64,000 nt of DNA from Clavibacter sp. A6099 (GCF_021919125.1 NZ_CP083439.1:2418001-2482000), one strand, 5' to 3'; shown: positions 9,203 through 21,218, counted from the first letter of the stretch. Numbers and translations: made by a program. Notes: a model not told the origin generated them from the letters alone.

Positions 9203-10075
9203 TCAGTCGCTGAGCGCGTCGCTGAGGATCGCGAGGACGCCCGCGCGGGTGTCGACCGCGGCCTCGCCCAGGCGGTCGGCGACGATCTCCACGAGCGACT
9301 CCAGCACGATCACGTGCGGGATGCGCGAGGTGTGCTCCACCTCATGGCGGAAGCCCGCCTTCGCGGGCGCGACGACGAGCGCGACGTCGGCGAGGGCACC
9401 GATGGGCGAGGTCGCGAACGACGTGACCACGACGATCCCCGCGCCCGAGGCCCGGGCGGAGCGCGCCGCCCGCAGGCTCAGCTCGTTCGCGCCGCTGCCG
9501 CTGATCACCAGCACCACGTCCTCCGCGCCCAGCCGGCTTACGGCGATCTGCTGGCCGATGGGGTCGGCGACGTGCTCGGCCGGTCGTCCGACGGCGGTGA
9601 GGCGCATGGAGAGGTCGAGGGCGAGCGGCGAGGACAGGCCGCTCGCGACGATCACGAGCCGGCGGGCGCCGACGACGCGCGTGACGGCGTCCTCCACCTC
9701 CGCCTCCGTGAGCACGCTCGCGACCCGCGGCAGGGCTGCGGCGAGCGCGTCGAGGTCGGAGCGGATCCGGCCGAGGGCGCCGGGCCCGTGCGCGTCGTCC
9801 CCCGCGGCCGTCGACGCACGGGCCGAGCTGCGGGCCAGCTCGCGGGTGAGCGCGACGCGCAGCTGCGGGTATCCGCGGTAGCCGAGGCTCTGACAGGAGC
9901 GCACGACGGTGGACCGGGCGACGCCCGCGCGGTCGGCGAGCTCCTGCGCGGTGATCTCCACGACGCCCTCGGTGTCGTCGAGGATGAGCTGCACGACCCG
10001 GCGCTCGCTCGGCTGCAGGGCGTTGACCACGGTCGCGATGCGCGTGGTGGGCCCGACGTCGTCACTCCACTGCAC
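9203..10075 (-). CDS. MurR/RpiR family transcriptional regulator
   Basis: 290 residues: an N-terminal HTH_6 domain (about 1-80, with the A-Q-E-L-A-D-R-A-G-V-A-R-S-T-V-V-R recognition segment) and a C-terminal SIS domain (about 120-250, containing V-I-S-G-S-G-A-N-E-L). The SIS domain of this family senses phosphosugars or related phosphorylated metabolites. The GTG start overlaps the end of the upstream permease gene by 14 nt, so the regulator is the last gene of the phosphonate-type transport operon and probably controls it. The paired inverted repeats at 14233-14269 are its best candidate operator. Confidence 0.82.
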   Translation of the reverse strand: MQWSDDVGPTTRIATVVNALQPSERRVVQLILDDTEGVVEITAQELADRAGVARSTVVRSCQSLGYRGYPQLRVALTRELARSSARASTAAGDDAHGPGALGRIRSDLDALAAALPRVASVLTEAEVEDAVTRVVGARRLVIVASGLSSPLALDLSMRLTAVGRPAEHVADPIGQQIAVSRLGAEDVVLVISGSGANELSLRAARSARASGAGIVVVTSFATSPIGALADVALVVAPAKAGFRHEVEHTSRIPHVIVLESLVEIVADRLGEAAVDTRAGVLAILSDALSD

Positions 10076-10868
10076 GGACCCTGGCTCCCTCGGTGATCCG
10101 GCGGCGGATCGCTCCGGAGATCGCGTCGATCGACATGGTGACCGCGACCACCACGATGAGGAGCACGCCGACGGTGGGCCACTCCCGGTACTGAGTGTAG
10201 GAGGTGAGCATGTCGCCGATCCCGCCGACGCCGATGAGGCCGAGCACGGCCGACGCGCGCACGTTGATCTCGAACCGGTACAGCCAGAAGGAGAGGAACT
10301 CGCCGCTCGCCTGCGGCCAGACGCCCCAGCGGATGAGCGACCAGGCCCCGCCGCCGGCCGCGCGCACGGCCTCCAGCGGGCCGCCGTCCACGCCCTCCAC
10401 CGACTCGTAGCCCCACTTGCCGAGCGTGCCGACGCTCGAGACGGCGAGCGCGAGCGCGCCCGTGAGCGGGGTGAGCCCGGTGACGGACAGGATGATGATC
10501 GCGGTGATGATCTCCGGCACCGCGCGGATGGCGGAGAAGAGGATCCGCAGGGGCCAGCGCACGGCCGCGGGCGCGAAGCCGCGGGCCGCGACGAACGCGA
10601 GCGGCACCGAGACGACGATGCCGATGACGGTGCCCACCCAGGCCATCAGCACCGAGATCCACGTCTGCGCCAGCGCCTCGGGCAGCTTCGACCAGTCGGG
10701 GCTGGAGAACATGAGCCAGAGGTAGCGGACGACCTCGGCGGGCAGGTCGGCCAGGCGGTCCCACGCGATGTCGGCCGACCAGCAGGCGACCAGGACGACG
10801 ACGGTGACGCCGGCCGCGGCGATCGCGCGCCCGGGACGGCGGGGGCGGACGGGCACGGCGAGGCTCAT
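10062..10868 (-). CDS. phnE: PhnE-type ABC transporter permease, second copy
   Basis: 268-residue membrane permease of the phosphonate family, with about six helices and the EAA loop A-A-G-G-G-A-W-S-L-I-R-W-G-V-W-P-Q around residue 165. It pairs with the neighbouring PhnE-like protein to form the channel for the PhnC ATPase. The ATG start overlaps the previous stop by 4 nt (ATGA). It resembles its neighbour in order and motifs (A-S-A-V-L-G-L-I-G-V-G-G-I-G here, [14 protein letters not shown] there), suggesting an old tandem duplication. Confidence 0.85.
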   Translation of the reverse strand: MSLAVPVRPRRPGRAIAAAGVTVVVLVACWSADIAWDRLADLPAEVVRYLWLMFSSPDWSKLPEALAQTWISVLMAWVGTVIGIVVSVPLAFVAARGFAPAAVRWPLRILFSAIRAVPEIITAIIILSVTGLTPLTGALALAVSSVGTLGKWGYESVEGVDGGPLEAVRAAGGGAWSLIRWGVWPQASGEFLSFWLYRFEINVRASAVLGLIGVGGIGDMLTSYTQYREWPTVGVLLIVVVAVTMSIDAISGAIRRRITEGARVRAVE

Positions 10869-11659
10869 GCGATCCTCTTCCTGATCTCGTTCGAGACGAG
10901 GTCGATGACGATGACGATCACGAGGATCTCGAGCACGATCAGCGCGAGCTGGTCGTAGCGGTAGAAGGTGCGCACGGCGTCGATGAGGAGGCCGATGCCG
11001 CCCGCGCCGACGAGGCCGAGCACGGTGGACGCGCGCACGTTGAGCTCCAGCACGTAGAGCGTCTGGCCGACGAAGCCGGGGAGCACGTCCGGGAGCGCCA
11101 CGGCGCGGTCGACCTGCATGCGCGTGCCGCCCGCCGCGCGACCCGCCTCGAGCGGCCCGGCGTCGTTCGACTCGATGGCCTCCGAGACGAGCTTGACGAT
11201 GATGCCGACGTTGAACAGGACGAGCGCGATGATGCCGGGCAGCGCGCCGACGCCCACCATGGCGACGAGCAGCGACGCGTAGAGCAGCTCGGGCACGGCG
11301 CGCACCACGTTGAGGAGCGCCCGGAGGATCCCGCGGCTGATCGGGTGCGGGTTCGTGAGCCGCGCGGCCCAGAGGCTGAGCGGCAGCGCGACCGCGGCAC
11401 CCGCGACCGTCGCGACGACGGCCATGGCGAGGGTCTCGAGCATGGGCGCGACCGTGCGCGGGAAGAACGCCCAGTCGGGCTGGACCAGCCGGACGAGCTT
11501 GTCCGCGCCGTTGCGCCAGTTGCGCGCGATGGCGTCGAACCCGAACGCGACGCCCAGCTGCGGGCTCATCGCGATCGCGGTGATCGCGAGCACCACCGCG
11601 AGCGCGAGCCACGGCTTCCAGCGTCCGGCCGGCCGGGGCGGCAGCTCCCTGACGCTCAT
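10865..11659 (-). CDS. phnE: PhnE-type ABC transporter permease, first copy
   Basis: 264-residue inner-membrane permease of the phosphonate/phosphate-ester family. It has about six membrane segments and the EAA loop [17 protein letters not shown] near residue 185. Start ATG at 11659 overlaps the phnC stop as ATGA. It is one of two adjacent permease genes in an operon ordered HAD, phnD, phnC, phnE, phnE, rpiR. Confidence 0.85.
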   Translation of the reverse strand: MSVRELPPRPAGRWKPWLALAVVLAITAIAMSPQLGVAFGFDAIARNWRNGADKLVRLVQPDWAFFPRTVAPMLETLAMAVVATVAGAAVALPLSLWAARLTNPHPISRGILRALLNVVRAVPELLYASLLVAMVGVGALPGIIALVLFNVGIIVKLVSEAIESNDAGPLEAGRAAGGTRMQVDRAVALPDVLPGFVGQTLYVLELNVRASTVLGLVGAGGIGLLIDAVRTFYRYDQLALIVLEILVIVIVIDLVSNEIRKRIA

Positions 11660-12477
11660 CCGAGGGTGTCCTCGGGCCGGATCCTGCGGCCGTAGATGGC
11701 CTCGAACACGTCGTCGCCCGCGGTCGCGGCGGGGCCGTCGTAGACGACCTCGCCGGCGCGGAGGCCGATCATGCGGTCGCCGTACTCGCGCGCGAGGTCG
11801 AGCAGGTGCAGGTTCGTGAGCACCGTGATCCCGAGCTCGCGGTTGATGCGACGCAGGTCGCCCATGACGCCGTGGGCGGTCGGCGGGTCGAGGCTCGCGA
11901 CGGGCTCGTCGGCGAGGACGAGCCGGGGCCGCTGGGCGAGGGCCCGCGCGATGGCGACGCGCTGCTGCTGTCCGCCCGAGAGGGTGGAGGCGCGCGCCCA
12001 CACCTTCGGCAGGATCCCGACGCTCTCGAGCGCCTGGAACGCGATCTCGCGGTCGGCCGCGGCGTGCATCCCGAGGAAGGTGCGCCAGCCCGGCGTGTGC
12101 GCGAGCCGGCCGACGAGGACGTTGTCGAGCACGCTCGCGCGCTTCGCGAGGTTGAAGCCCTGGAAGATCATGCCGATGTCGCCGCGGAGGGCGCGCAGCC
12201 GGCGACCCGCGAGGCCGTCGACGCGCGTGCCGCCGACCTCCACCTCGCCGGAGGTCACGGGGACGAGGCCGTTGATCGTGCGGATGAGGCTCGACTTGCC
12301 GGATCCCGACAGGCCGACGATGGAGACCATCTCGCCGCCGGCGATGTCGAGGGAGACGTCCTTGAGCGCGACGACGCCGTTCGGGTACCGGACCGTGACG
12401 CCGGCGAGGCGGACGGCCCACGGCGCGGAGGCCGGCGCGAGCGCGCCGGCCTCTGCGAGGGAGCGGGTGGCGGGCAC
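11656..12477 (-). CDS. phnC: PhnC-type ABC transporter ATP-binding protein
   Basis: 273 residues. Walker A is G-L-S-G-S-G-K-S near residue 53, the Q-loop is F-Q-G-F-N-L-A, the signature is [10 protein letters not shown], and Walker B is [12 protein letters not shown]. The G-F-N-L and [11 protein letters not shown] context is characteristic of PhnC, the ATPase for phosphonate or phosphate-ester uptake. It starts just after phnD and overlaps the first phnE by 4 nt. Confidence 0.9.
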   Translation of the reverse strand: MPATRSLAEAGALAPASAPWAVRLAGVTVRYPNGVVALKDVSLDIAGGEMVSIVGLSGSGKSSLIRTINGLVPVTSGEVEVGGTRVDGLAGRRLRALRGDIGMIFQGFNLAKRASVLDNVLVGRLAHTPGWRTFLGMHAAADREIAFQALESVGILPKVWARASTLSGGQQQRVAIARALAQRPRLVLADEPVASLDPPTAHGVMGDLRRINRELGITVLTNLHLLDLAREYGDRMIGLRAGEVVYDGPAATAGDDVFEAIYGRRIRPEDTLG

Positions 12478-12480
12478 GGG

Positions 12481-13458
12481 CTACTGCAGACCGAGCGACT
12501 CGGCGGCGCGGGCCACGACGTCGAGCGAGGACGGGTCGGCGGGCGCGAGCTTGGTGATGGAGTAGACGGCGGTGAGGGCCGCGGATCCCTCGGGCGTGGC
12601 CGAGTAGTCGGCGAGCGCCTTCGTGATCTTGTCCTGCAGCTCCGGCGAGAGCGAGCCGGAGACCGCGACGCCGTCGTTGGGGATCTCGTCCGTCATGGCG
12701 AAGACGACGACCTTCTGGCCGACGTCCGGCTTGTCCTTGGCGACGATGGTGCGGGCGTCCCAGAAGCTGAAGCCGACCTCGGCGTCGCCGTTGTAGACCG
12801 CGAGCACCGAGGCGTCGTTGGCCGTGACGGGGATCTGCTGGATGTCGGAGTCGATGTCGAGCCCGGCGTCCTTGAGCGCGAGCATCGGGTAGATGTAGCC
12901 GGCGGGCGACCCCGGGCCGAGGACGGCGACCTTCGCGCCCTTCACCTTGGTGATGGAGTCGAGTCCCTGGGGACCCGAGAGGGCGTCGGCGCCGTTGCAG
13001 AAGAGCATGCCGTCGCGCTCGACCGGGGTGTCGTCGCAGTACTTGTCGGGGTCGTTCGTCATGAACTGCGCGGGGTAGGTGATGTTGCCGTTGCGCTCGG
13101 TCTGCAGCACGACCTTCGCCTTGTACATGTCGCTCGCCTGCCAGAGCTGGAGCGACGGGAGGAAGCCGATCTGCGCCTGGTCGGCGCCCATCGCCTCGAC
13201 CGCGGCCTGGTAGTCCTTCGACACGACGCCGGTGACGGGGATGCCGAGCGCCTTCGTGAGCATGTCGGTGAGGGGCGCTGCGGTCTCGACGAGGCCGTCC
13301 TGGTCCTGCGACGGGACCAGCGCGAGCGTGAGGGAGGTGGGATCCGCGGCGGGCGCGGGCGTGCCGGACGCGTCGGAGCCGGCGCCGGCGGAGCAGCCGG
13401 TGAGCGCGAGGGCGGCGACGGCTCCGATGACGAGGAGCGGGAGGGCGGGCTTCTTCAT
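12481..13458 (-). CDS. phnD: PhnD-type phosphate/phosphonate-binding lipoprotein
   Basis: 325 residues. It is a lipoprotein with signal M-K-K-P... and lipobox L-T-G-C around residue 22, followed by a PhnD-family periplasmic binding fold (L-A-L-V-P-S-Q-D-Q near residue 45; [13 protein letters not shown] near residue 180). Family members bind phosphonates, phosphite or organophosphates; the ligand cannot be read from the sequence. Its ATG overlaps the stop of the upstream HAD gene (ATGA), which argues that substrate uptake and the phosphatase act together. Confidence 0.85.
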   Translation of the reverse strand: MKKPALPLLVIGAVAALALTGCSAGAGSDASGTPAPAADPTSLTLALVPSQDQDGLVETAAPLTDMLTKALGIPVTGVVSKDYQAAVEAMGADQAQIGFLPSLQLWQASDMYKAKVVLQTERNGNITYPAQFMTNDPDKYCDDTPVERDGMLFCNGADALSGPQGLDSITKVKGAKVAVLGPGSPAGYIYPMLALKDAGLDIDSDIQQIPVTANDASVLAVYNGDAEVGFSFWDARTIVAKDKPDVGQKVVVFAMTDEIPNDGVAVSGSLSPELQDKITKALADYSATPEGSAALTAVYSITKLAPADPSSLDVVARAAESLGLQ

Positions 13459-14201
13459 GCGTGCATCTGCTTTCCGTGGGGAGCTGCGGAGGTGGGGACG
13501 GGAGGAGAGGAGGGGACTGCGTCGAGCCAGGCGTCGATGTCGTCGTAGAGGTCGGCCACGGTGGTGGCGCGGAAGGTGGGGCGGGCGTCGTCGGACGAGC
13601 CGGGGCCGACGAGCGCGGTGCTGAAGCCGCGGGCGTGGGCGGGCTCCAGGTCGTTGACCCAGAGGTCGCCGACGCTGAGGAGCCGGGCGGCCGGGAGGCC
13701 CGCGGCGGGACCCGGGTCGACGCGGTCGAGGACGGCGGCCATCCCGGCGGGCTTGCCCGCTCCGGTGACGACCTCGTCGAAGGCGTCGTCGAGGCCGAGG
13801 GCGGCGAGCGCCTCCGGGATCCGGCAGGCGGGCGAGTTGGTGACGAGGACGCGGCGGACGCGACCGGCGATCCCGATGAGGAAGGAGGCGAGGCCGGCGG
13901 GCGGGAGGACGGGCGCGTGCGGGCCGCCGAGCTCGGCGCGGCTCGCGAGGAAGGCGGCGGACAGCAGCCGGGCGGGTACGCCGTGGTCGGCGGCGAGGCC
14001 CTGCACGAGCGCGTAGCCGTCGATCGCCCCGGAGGTGCGGCCGACCTGCCGGAGACCGGCGGCCACGGCGGCGGCGAACCCCGGACGGGCGTCGACCGCC
14101 AGCGTCTCCGCCACGTGGTGGGCGTAGCGGAGCACGGGGCCGTCGCCGAGGGAGACGGTGCCGTCGAAGTCGAACACGATGGTCCGGCCGGGGGTGCTCA
14201 C
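13455..14201 (-). CDS. HAD family hydrolase of a phosphonate-type transport operon
   Basis: About 248 residues. HAD motif I is D-F-D-G-T-V near residue 10, motif II is V-T-N-S-P-A (Ser as the conserved hydroxyl), motif III Lys is in G-A-G-K-P-A-G-M, and motif IV is G-D-L-W-V-N-D-L. The cap between motifs I and II is helical (C1 type), as in phosphoglycolate phosphatase and phosphonatase relatives. GTG at 14201 is chosen because it places motif I at the N-terminus; the frame runs open to 14405. It is first in the operon and overlaps phnD, so it probably dephosphorylates, or cleaves, the imported compound. The phosphonatase Schiff-base Lys was not recognised, so a phosphatase is more likely than a C-P hydrolase. 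Confidence 0.75.
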   Translation of the reverse strand: MSTPGRTIVFDFDGTVSLGDGPVLRYAHHVAETLAVDARPGFAAAVAAGLRQVGRTSGAIDGYALVQGLAADHGVPARLLSAAFLASRAELGGPHAPVLPPAGLASFLIGIAGRVRRVLVTNSPACRIPEALAALGLDDAFDEVVTGAGKPAGMAAVLDRVDPGPAAGLPAARLLSVGDLWVNDLEPAHARGFSTALVGPGSSDDARPTFRATTVADLYDDIDAWLDAVPSSPPVPTSAAPHGKQMHA

Positions 14202-14232
14202 GGGTGGCGCTCGTCTCCGCGCCCGGTTCCCC

Positions 14233-14269
14233 GGATCCCGCGTCGGGATCCTGTGGACGCTGCGTCCAC
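14233..14269. promoter_or_regulatory. Two adjacent inverted repeats, candidate RpiR operator
   Basis: GGATCCCG-CGT-CGGGATCC (14233-14251) and GTGGACG-CTG-CGTCCAC (14253-14269) are two perfect dyads with 3-nt centres, one base apart. They sit 32-68 nt upstream of the HAD start. A TATCGT -10-like box on the minus strand lies at 14273-14268, so the repeats would cover the transcription start and leader. The RpiR regulator ending this operon is the obvious candidate ligand. Confidence 0.5.
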
Positions 14270-14342
14270 GATATGCAGCCCGCATCGACGGAATGACCCT
14301 CCGGCGGTGAACGGCACGTGAACGCGCGCGGGCGGGACGCGA

Positions 14343-14378
14343 CGAGGGCGGCGGGACCGGTGGGTCCCGCCGCCCTCG
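14343..14378 (-). terminator. gcvTHP operon terminator
   Basis: A perfect 16-bp stem (14343-14358 with 14363-14378, arms CGAGGGCGGCGGGACC and its complement) closes on the 4-nt loop GGTG, 50 nt after the gcvP stop. There is no U-tract, but stem length and position are decisive. Confidence 0.8.
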
Positions 14379-14427
14379 CGGTGGTGCGGTGCGGCGCCGG
14401 AGCACCGCGGATCAGCCGATCAGCGGA

Positions 14428-17399
<2,972 letters not shown>

Positions 17400-17403
<4 letters not shown>

Positions 17404-17771
17404 TCGCCCACCAGCGCGACGTACTCGTCGTGGCTGAGGAGCGTCGGGAGCGCCTCGAAGCGCACCTTCACGAGCCAGCCGGCGCCGAACGGGTCGCTGT
17501 TGACGAGGTCGGGCGAGGCCACGACGTCGTCGTTGACCTCGGTGACCGTGCCGTCGATGGGCGCGAAGAGCTCGCCGACCGACTTGGTCGACTCGATCTC
17601 GCCGACGACCTCGCCGCCCGCGAGCTCGTCGCCCACCGCCGGCAGCTCGACGAAGACGACGTCGCCGAGCTTGTCGGCGGCGTAGGAGGTGATGCCGACG
17701 GTCGCGACGTCGCCGTCGACCTGCACCCACTCGTGCTCGGCGGTGTACTGGAGGCTGGTCTGGTCGGTCAT
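17400..17771 (-). CDS. gcvH: Glycine cleavage system H protein
   Basis: 123-residue lipoyl carrier that shuttles the aminomethyl group between GcvP, GcvT and the L-protein. The lipoylation site is Lys 63 in the classic [12 protein letters not shown] motif, and the W-V-Q-V-D-G and [12 protein letters not shown] blocks are intact. Its ATG overlaps the gcvT stop by 4 nt and its own stop overlaps gcvP, so the three genes are tightly coupled. Confidence 0.97.
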
Positions 17772-19003
17772 GCGAGGGCCTTTCGCGAGTAGAAGGGGAG
17801 GGTCACGACGGTGGCGGGCACGCGCGTGCCGCGGACGTCGACGGCGAGGCGCGTGCCGGGGGCGGCGAGCGAGGGATCCACGTACGCCATGGCGACGGGG
17901 TGGCCGAGCGTGGGCGACAGGGCGCCGCTCGTGATGATGCCGACGGGCGCGACGGCGCCCTCGGTGGCCTCCATCACGGCCTCGAGGGCCGCGGCGGAGT
18001 CGCCCGCGGCCTCCTCGGCGTAGACGGGGTAGTCGGCGCGGGGCGCGCGGCGGCCCTCGGTGACGAGGCCGACGAGCACGCGGGCGACGGGATCCGGCCC
18101 TTTCTCCACGGCGGCGCGCCCGCGGAAGTCGCCCTCCTTGCCGAGCGCGACGACCTTGCCGAGGCCGGCCTGGACGGGCAGGGTGTGGAGCCCGAGCTCG
18201 TGGCCGTACAGCGGCATGCCTGCCTCGAGGCGGAGCGTGTCACGGCAGGCGAGGCCCGTGTTCAGGAGGCCGAGCGGCGCGCCGGCCGCGACGAGCGCCT
18301 CCCACAGGGCGACGGCGTCCTCGGTCGCGACGTACAGCTCGTAGCCGTCCTCGCCCGTGTAGCCGGTGCGGGCGACGAGCACGTCCTGGCCCGCGAAGCG
18401 CGCGGCCGTCGCGCGGTAGTAGCGGAGCGCCTCGAGCGGCGTCTCGGTCTCGAGGCCGGCGGTGGCCTCGAGGATCGCGCGGGACACCGGGCCCTGCACG
18501 GCGATGAGCGCGACGTCGTCGCTCGCGTCGTCGACCTCCACGTCGTCGAGGCCTCGGGCGGCCTCGGCGAGGACGGCGAGCACGGGATCGTGGTTGCCCG
18601 CGTTGGCGACGACGAGGAAGGACTCCTCGCCCGTGCGGTAGACGATGAGGTCGTCGACGATGCCGCCCGAGGGGTCCAGCAGCAGCGTGTACTTCGCCTG
18701 CCACTCGGCGATGGCGGAGAGCTTGCCCGCGAGCACGGCGTCGAGGAACGCGGCGGCGCCCTCGCCCTCCACGGCGATCTCGGCCATGTGCGAGATGTCG
18801 AAGATGCCCGCGGCCTCGCGCACGGCGCGGTGCTCGGCGAGGTCGCTCGTGTAGCGGACCGGCATGAGCCAGCCGGCGAAGTCCGTGAAGGAGGCGCCGG
18901 CCGCCTCGTGCACGTCGTGCAGCGGGGATCGGCGGGGCGGGGCGCCGGCCGCCGCGTCGGGCGCGGTGCCGGCCGGTGCGGTTCCTGCGGGTGCGTCGGG
19001 CAT
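17768..19003 (-). CDS. gcvT: Aminomethyltransferase (glycine cleavage T protein)
   Basis: About 411 residues. It transfers the methylene group from GcvH to tetrahydrofolate. A 25-residue Ala/Pro/Gly-rich tail precedes the GCV_T fold, which contains F-A-G-W-x-M-P-V-R-Y-T-S near residue 48, the D-I-S-H-M-A-E motif, and [13 protein letters not shown] near residue 225. ATG at 19003 is chosen because GGAGG stands 6 nt before it; the frame stays open upstream into the riboswitch. It is the first gene of the operon. Confidence 0.95.
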   Translation of the reverse strand: MPDAPAGTAPAGTAPDAAAGAPPRRSPLHDVHEAAGASFTDFAGWLMPVRYTSDLAEHRAVREAAGIFDISHMAEIAVEGEGAAAFLDAVLAGKLSAIAEWQAKYTLLLDPSGGIVDDLIVYRTGEESFLVVANAGNHDPVLAVLAEAARGLDDVEVDDASDDVALIAVQGPVSRAILEATAGLETETPLEALRYYRATAARFAGQDVLVARTGYTGEDGYELYVATEDAVALWEALVAAGAPLGLLNTGLACRDTLRLEAGMPLYGHELGLHTLPVQAGLGKVVALGKEGDFRGRAAVEKGPDPVARVLVGLVTEGRRAPRADYPVYAEEAAGDSAAALEAVMEATEGAVAPVGIITSGALSPTLGHPVAMAYVDPSLAAPGTRLAVDVRGTRVPATVVTLPFYSRKALA

Positions 19004-19049
19004 GGAGTCCTCCGGTCGTGACCGACGCGGACGCCGGATGCGGGACTCC

Positions 19050-19226
19050 CCCTCTGTCATGTGCCTGAGAGCTTCGCGCCGTCCGAGGACGGTGCTTTCA
19101 CCGTGGGCGAGCCGTGCGGGACGACTGCTTTTCAGAGTGGCCAGTGCATCGCGGTACGTGGACCTGAGAGATTGGCGGGGAGGCTTGCTCCTTCGGTGCT
19201 CCCGGAGGAGCTCTCCCGCGATGCGT
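19050..19226 (-). ncRNA. Tandem glycine riboswitch upstream of gcvT
   Basis: Read on the minus strand, aptamer 1 (about 19226-19155) has GGGAGAG, GCACCGAAGGAGCAAGCC and CAATCTCTCAGG. Aptamer 2 (about 19150-19050) has CTCTGAAAAGCAG, CACGGTGAAAGC, GAAGCTCTCAGGC and the closing ATGACAGAGGGGG. These are the conserved blocks of the cooperative two-aptamer glycine riboswitch. It ends about 45 nt before the gcvT ATG, and in this position normally turns the glycine cleavage operon on when glycine is abundant. Confidence 0.93.
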
Positions 19227-19314
19227 GCGCGGCCGTGTTACGCGTCCCAGCATATCGAGCGGGACGTTTCCGCCGTGTGACGATTCCCGGTCGATCGCCC
19301 TGCGCCGGACACGA

Positions 19315-19350
19315 CGACGCCGCCGCGTCCGGGTGGATGCGGCGGCGTCG
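19315..19350 (-). terminator. Terminator after the SseB-like gene
   Basis: CGACGCCGCCGC (19315-19326) and GCGGCGGCGTCG (19339-19350) form a perfect 12-bp stem with a 12-nt loop, starting 24 nt past the stop codon at 19374. Confidence 0.7.
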
Positions 19351-19373
19351 GATGGTCGGGTCGACCCGACGGG

Positions 19374-19829
19374 TCAGATCGCGTCGGGCGAGGGCGATGC
19401 CGGTGCCTGCGGCGCGCCGTCCTCGTCCTGGTCGATGACGCGGCGCACGTCGTCGGCGAGCTGCGCGACGCCCTCGGGCATCATCTCGAAGCCGTCGGTG
19501 GTGCCGACGTTGATGACGAGGCCGGTGCCCTCGGGGATCGCCTGCACGAGCTCGGCGGCGGGGATGGTGGCGACGTGGTCGGCGACGCTCGTGACCTTCT
19601 CGTCGATGCGGTCCTCGTGCGTGAATGCGGCGAGCATGGGCACGCCGTCGCGGTCGAAGAGGACGGGCTGGAGCTGGTCGGTCTCGGGGGTGAGGGGCGT
19701 GGCGGTGGGCACCACGACCGTCGTGTTGATGAACTCGGTGAGGACTGCGGTCATGTCGGACTCGCCCGCCTGGCCGCGCGCGATGGCCTGCTCGAGGGGG
19801 GTGGGCTCTCGGTCCTGTGAATCGGTCAT
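19374..19829 (-). CDS. SseB family protein
   Basis: 151 residues matching the SseB N-terminal-domain family: F-I-N-T-T-V-V-V-P near residue 33, P-V-L-F-D-R-D-G-V-P-M-L-A-A-F-T near residue 60, and G-T-G-L-V-I-N-V-G-T near residue 105. The function in actinobacteria is unknown; the family name comes from an E. coli protein of uncertain role. Start is the ATG at 19829, since the upstream in-frame extension has no protein-like content. It is monocistronic between the riboswitch and a divergent regulator gene. Confidence 0.75.
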   Translation of the reverse strand: MTDSQDREPTPLEQAIARGQAGESDMTAVLTEFINTTVVVPTATPLTPETDQLQPVLFDRDGVPMLAAFTHEDRIDEKVTSVADHVATIPAAELVQAIPEGTGLVINVGTTDGFEMMPEGVAQLADDVRRVIDQDEDGAPQAPASPSPDAI

Positions 19830-19955
19830 GCGTCCATCGTGCCCGATCCGGCGGGGCGGCGGCTGACCGCGACGCCCGGACCGGGCCTCCTCGCGGCCGC
19901 GCGCGGAGTTAGGATCGTCTCTTCCACCCGCCATACGTCCCGAGGGGAGACGCCC

Positions 19956-20327
19956 GTGTCGATCGGACGCCAGCGCCCCCGCGGCGAGCTCGAGGCCGCC
20001 ATCATGGACGCGCTCTGGGACGCCGACGAGCCGCTCACGGCCAAGGACGTCGTCGCCCGCATCCCGGATCCGCGCCCCGCGCTCACGACCGTGCTCACGG
20101 TCCTGGAGCGGCTCGGCCAGAAGGGGCTCGTCACGCGCTCCGACGAGGCGCGCGCGCTCACCTTCGCGCCCGCCCGCTCGCGCACCGATCACGCGGCGTC
20201 GCTCATGTCGGGCGCGCTCGCGGCCACGAAGGACCGCGAGGCCGCGCTGCTGCGCTTCGCCGGCACGCTCGACGGCGACGACCTCACGGCGCTGCGCCGC
20301 GCGCTCGGCGGGGACGACCGGGCGTAG
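19956..20327 (+). CDS. BlaI/MecI/CopY family transcriptional regulator
   Basis: About 123 residues with the winged-helix Penicillinase_R pattern: L-E-A-A-I-M-D-A-L-W, P-L-T-A-K-D-V-V-A-R-I, then L-T-T-V-L-T-V-L-E-R-L-G-Q-K-G-L-V-T-R. GTG at 19956 is chosen because it follows a GAGGGGAGA Shine-Dalgarno and starts at the family's usual N-terminus. TAGGAT at 19910-19915 is a plausible -10. No BlaR1/M56 sensor is adjacent. The convergent neighbour is a CopC-like copper protein, so a CopY-like metal-responsive role is possible but unproven. Confidence 0.82.
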   Translation: MSIGRQRPRGELEAAIMDALWDADEPLTAKDVVARIPDPRPALTTVLTVLERLGQKGLVTRSDEARALTFAPARSRTDHAASLMSGALAATKDREAALLRFAGTLDGDDLTALRRALGGDDRA

Positions 20328-20344
20328 GCGGTCCGTTCGCCCGG

Positions 20345-21115
20345 CTAGCGCGGGTCGTCGGCGCCGTCGTACGGACCGCCGACGCTCTCGCCGTCCTCGC
20401 CGGGGAACCGGCGCGACGACCGGCGCACGACGCCGACCACCACGAGCACGGCGGCCGCGAGGATCACGAGGCCGATGAGCACGAACACCCAGACGGGCGT
20501 GGTCTCCGCAGCGTCGGCGAGCGGCACGGACTCGCCGGACCGCGCGTCCGACGTGGGAGCGGGGGCGACGGACTCGGCGCCCTGCGTCGTCATGGTGCCC
20601 TCGGGCTCGGGCGTCGCGGTCGCCGCGCTGCCCGCCCAGGCGTCGCCGCAGGCGGGGGCCGCGGTGATGGCCGGGGTGCCCGTCGTGTCGCCGGTCGGCG
20701 CGTAGGTGAAGGAGTAGGTGCCGTCGATGGGGTGGCTGTCGCTCGAGACCGCGCGCCAGGTGACCTGGTAGGTGCCGGCCGTGCCGAGCGCGATGCGGGT
20801 CGTGGCGGTGGATCCGTCGACCGTGACGCAGCCGTCCTCATGGAAGGAGCTGTCGGAGGCGTTGACCACCTGGATCGCGAAGCCGGAGGCCTGCGCGTCG
20901 AGCGCGAGCAGCTCCTCGCTGAAGTCGAGCGCGATGGTGCCGGGCTCGTCCGTGACGGTGGCGTCGGCGGCGGGGGTGGATCCCACGAGCCGGTCGTGCG
21001 CGGACGCGGCGCCCGCCGGGATGAGCGCCCCGCCCAGCACGAGGGCCGCGGCTCCCGCGGCGAGCGCGGCACGACGGAGGAGGGACGGGGTGCGGGGGTG
21101 GTGCGGAGACGCCAT
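20345..21115 (-). CDS. CopC/YcnJ-type copper resistance domain protein
   Basis: About 256 residues. A long signal peptide ends A-A-S-A before H-D-R-L-V-G-S-T-P, which would leave an N-terminal His, the classic copper ligand of CopC domains. The domain includes I-A-L-D-F-S-E-E-L and W-R-A-V-S-S-D-S-H-P-I-D-G-T-Y-S-F with the conserved S-D-S-H. An Ala/Pro/Thr-rich linker leads to one membrane helix (about residues 205-228) and a short acidic cytoplasmic tail. It is probably an extracytoplasmic, membrane-anchored copper-binding protein. No CopD domain is fused. Confidence 0.82.
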   Translation of the reverse strand: MASPHHPRTPSLLRRAALAAGAAALVLGGALIPAGAASAHDRLVGSTPAADATVTDEPGTIALDFSEELLALDAQASGFAIQVVNASDSSFHEDGCVTVDGSTATTRIALGTAGTYQVTWRAVSSDSHPIDGTYSFTYAPTGDTTGTPAITAAPACGDAWAGSAATATPEPEGTMTTQGAESVAPAPTSDARSGESVPLADAAETTPVWVFVLIGLVILAAAVLVVVGVVRRSSRRFPGEDGESVGGPYDGADDPR

Positions 21116-21218
21116 GGGTCCATCATCCCCTGCGCTCCGCGCAGGCGGGGAAGGGCATCCGTGACGCCACGCCCGCGCCCGTGTTGCGCCGAGGGCCGCG
21201 GCGCGATGGACTCGTCGG

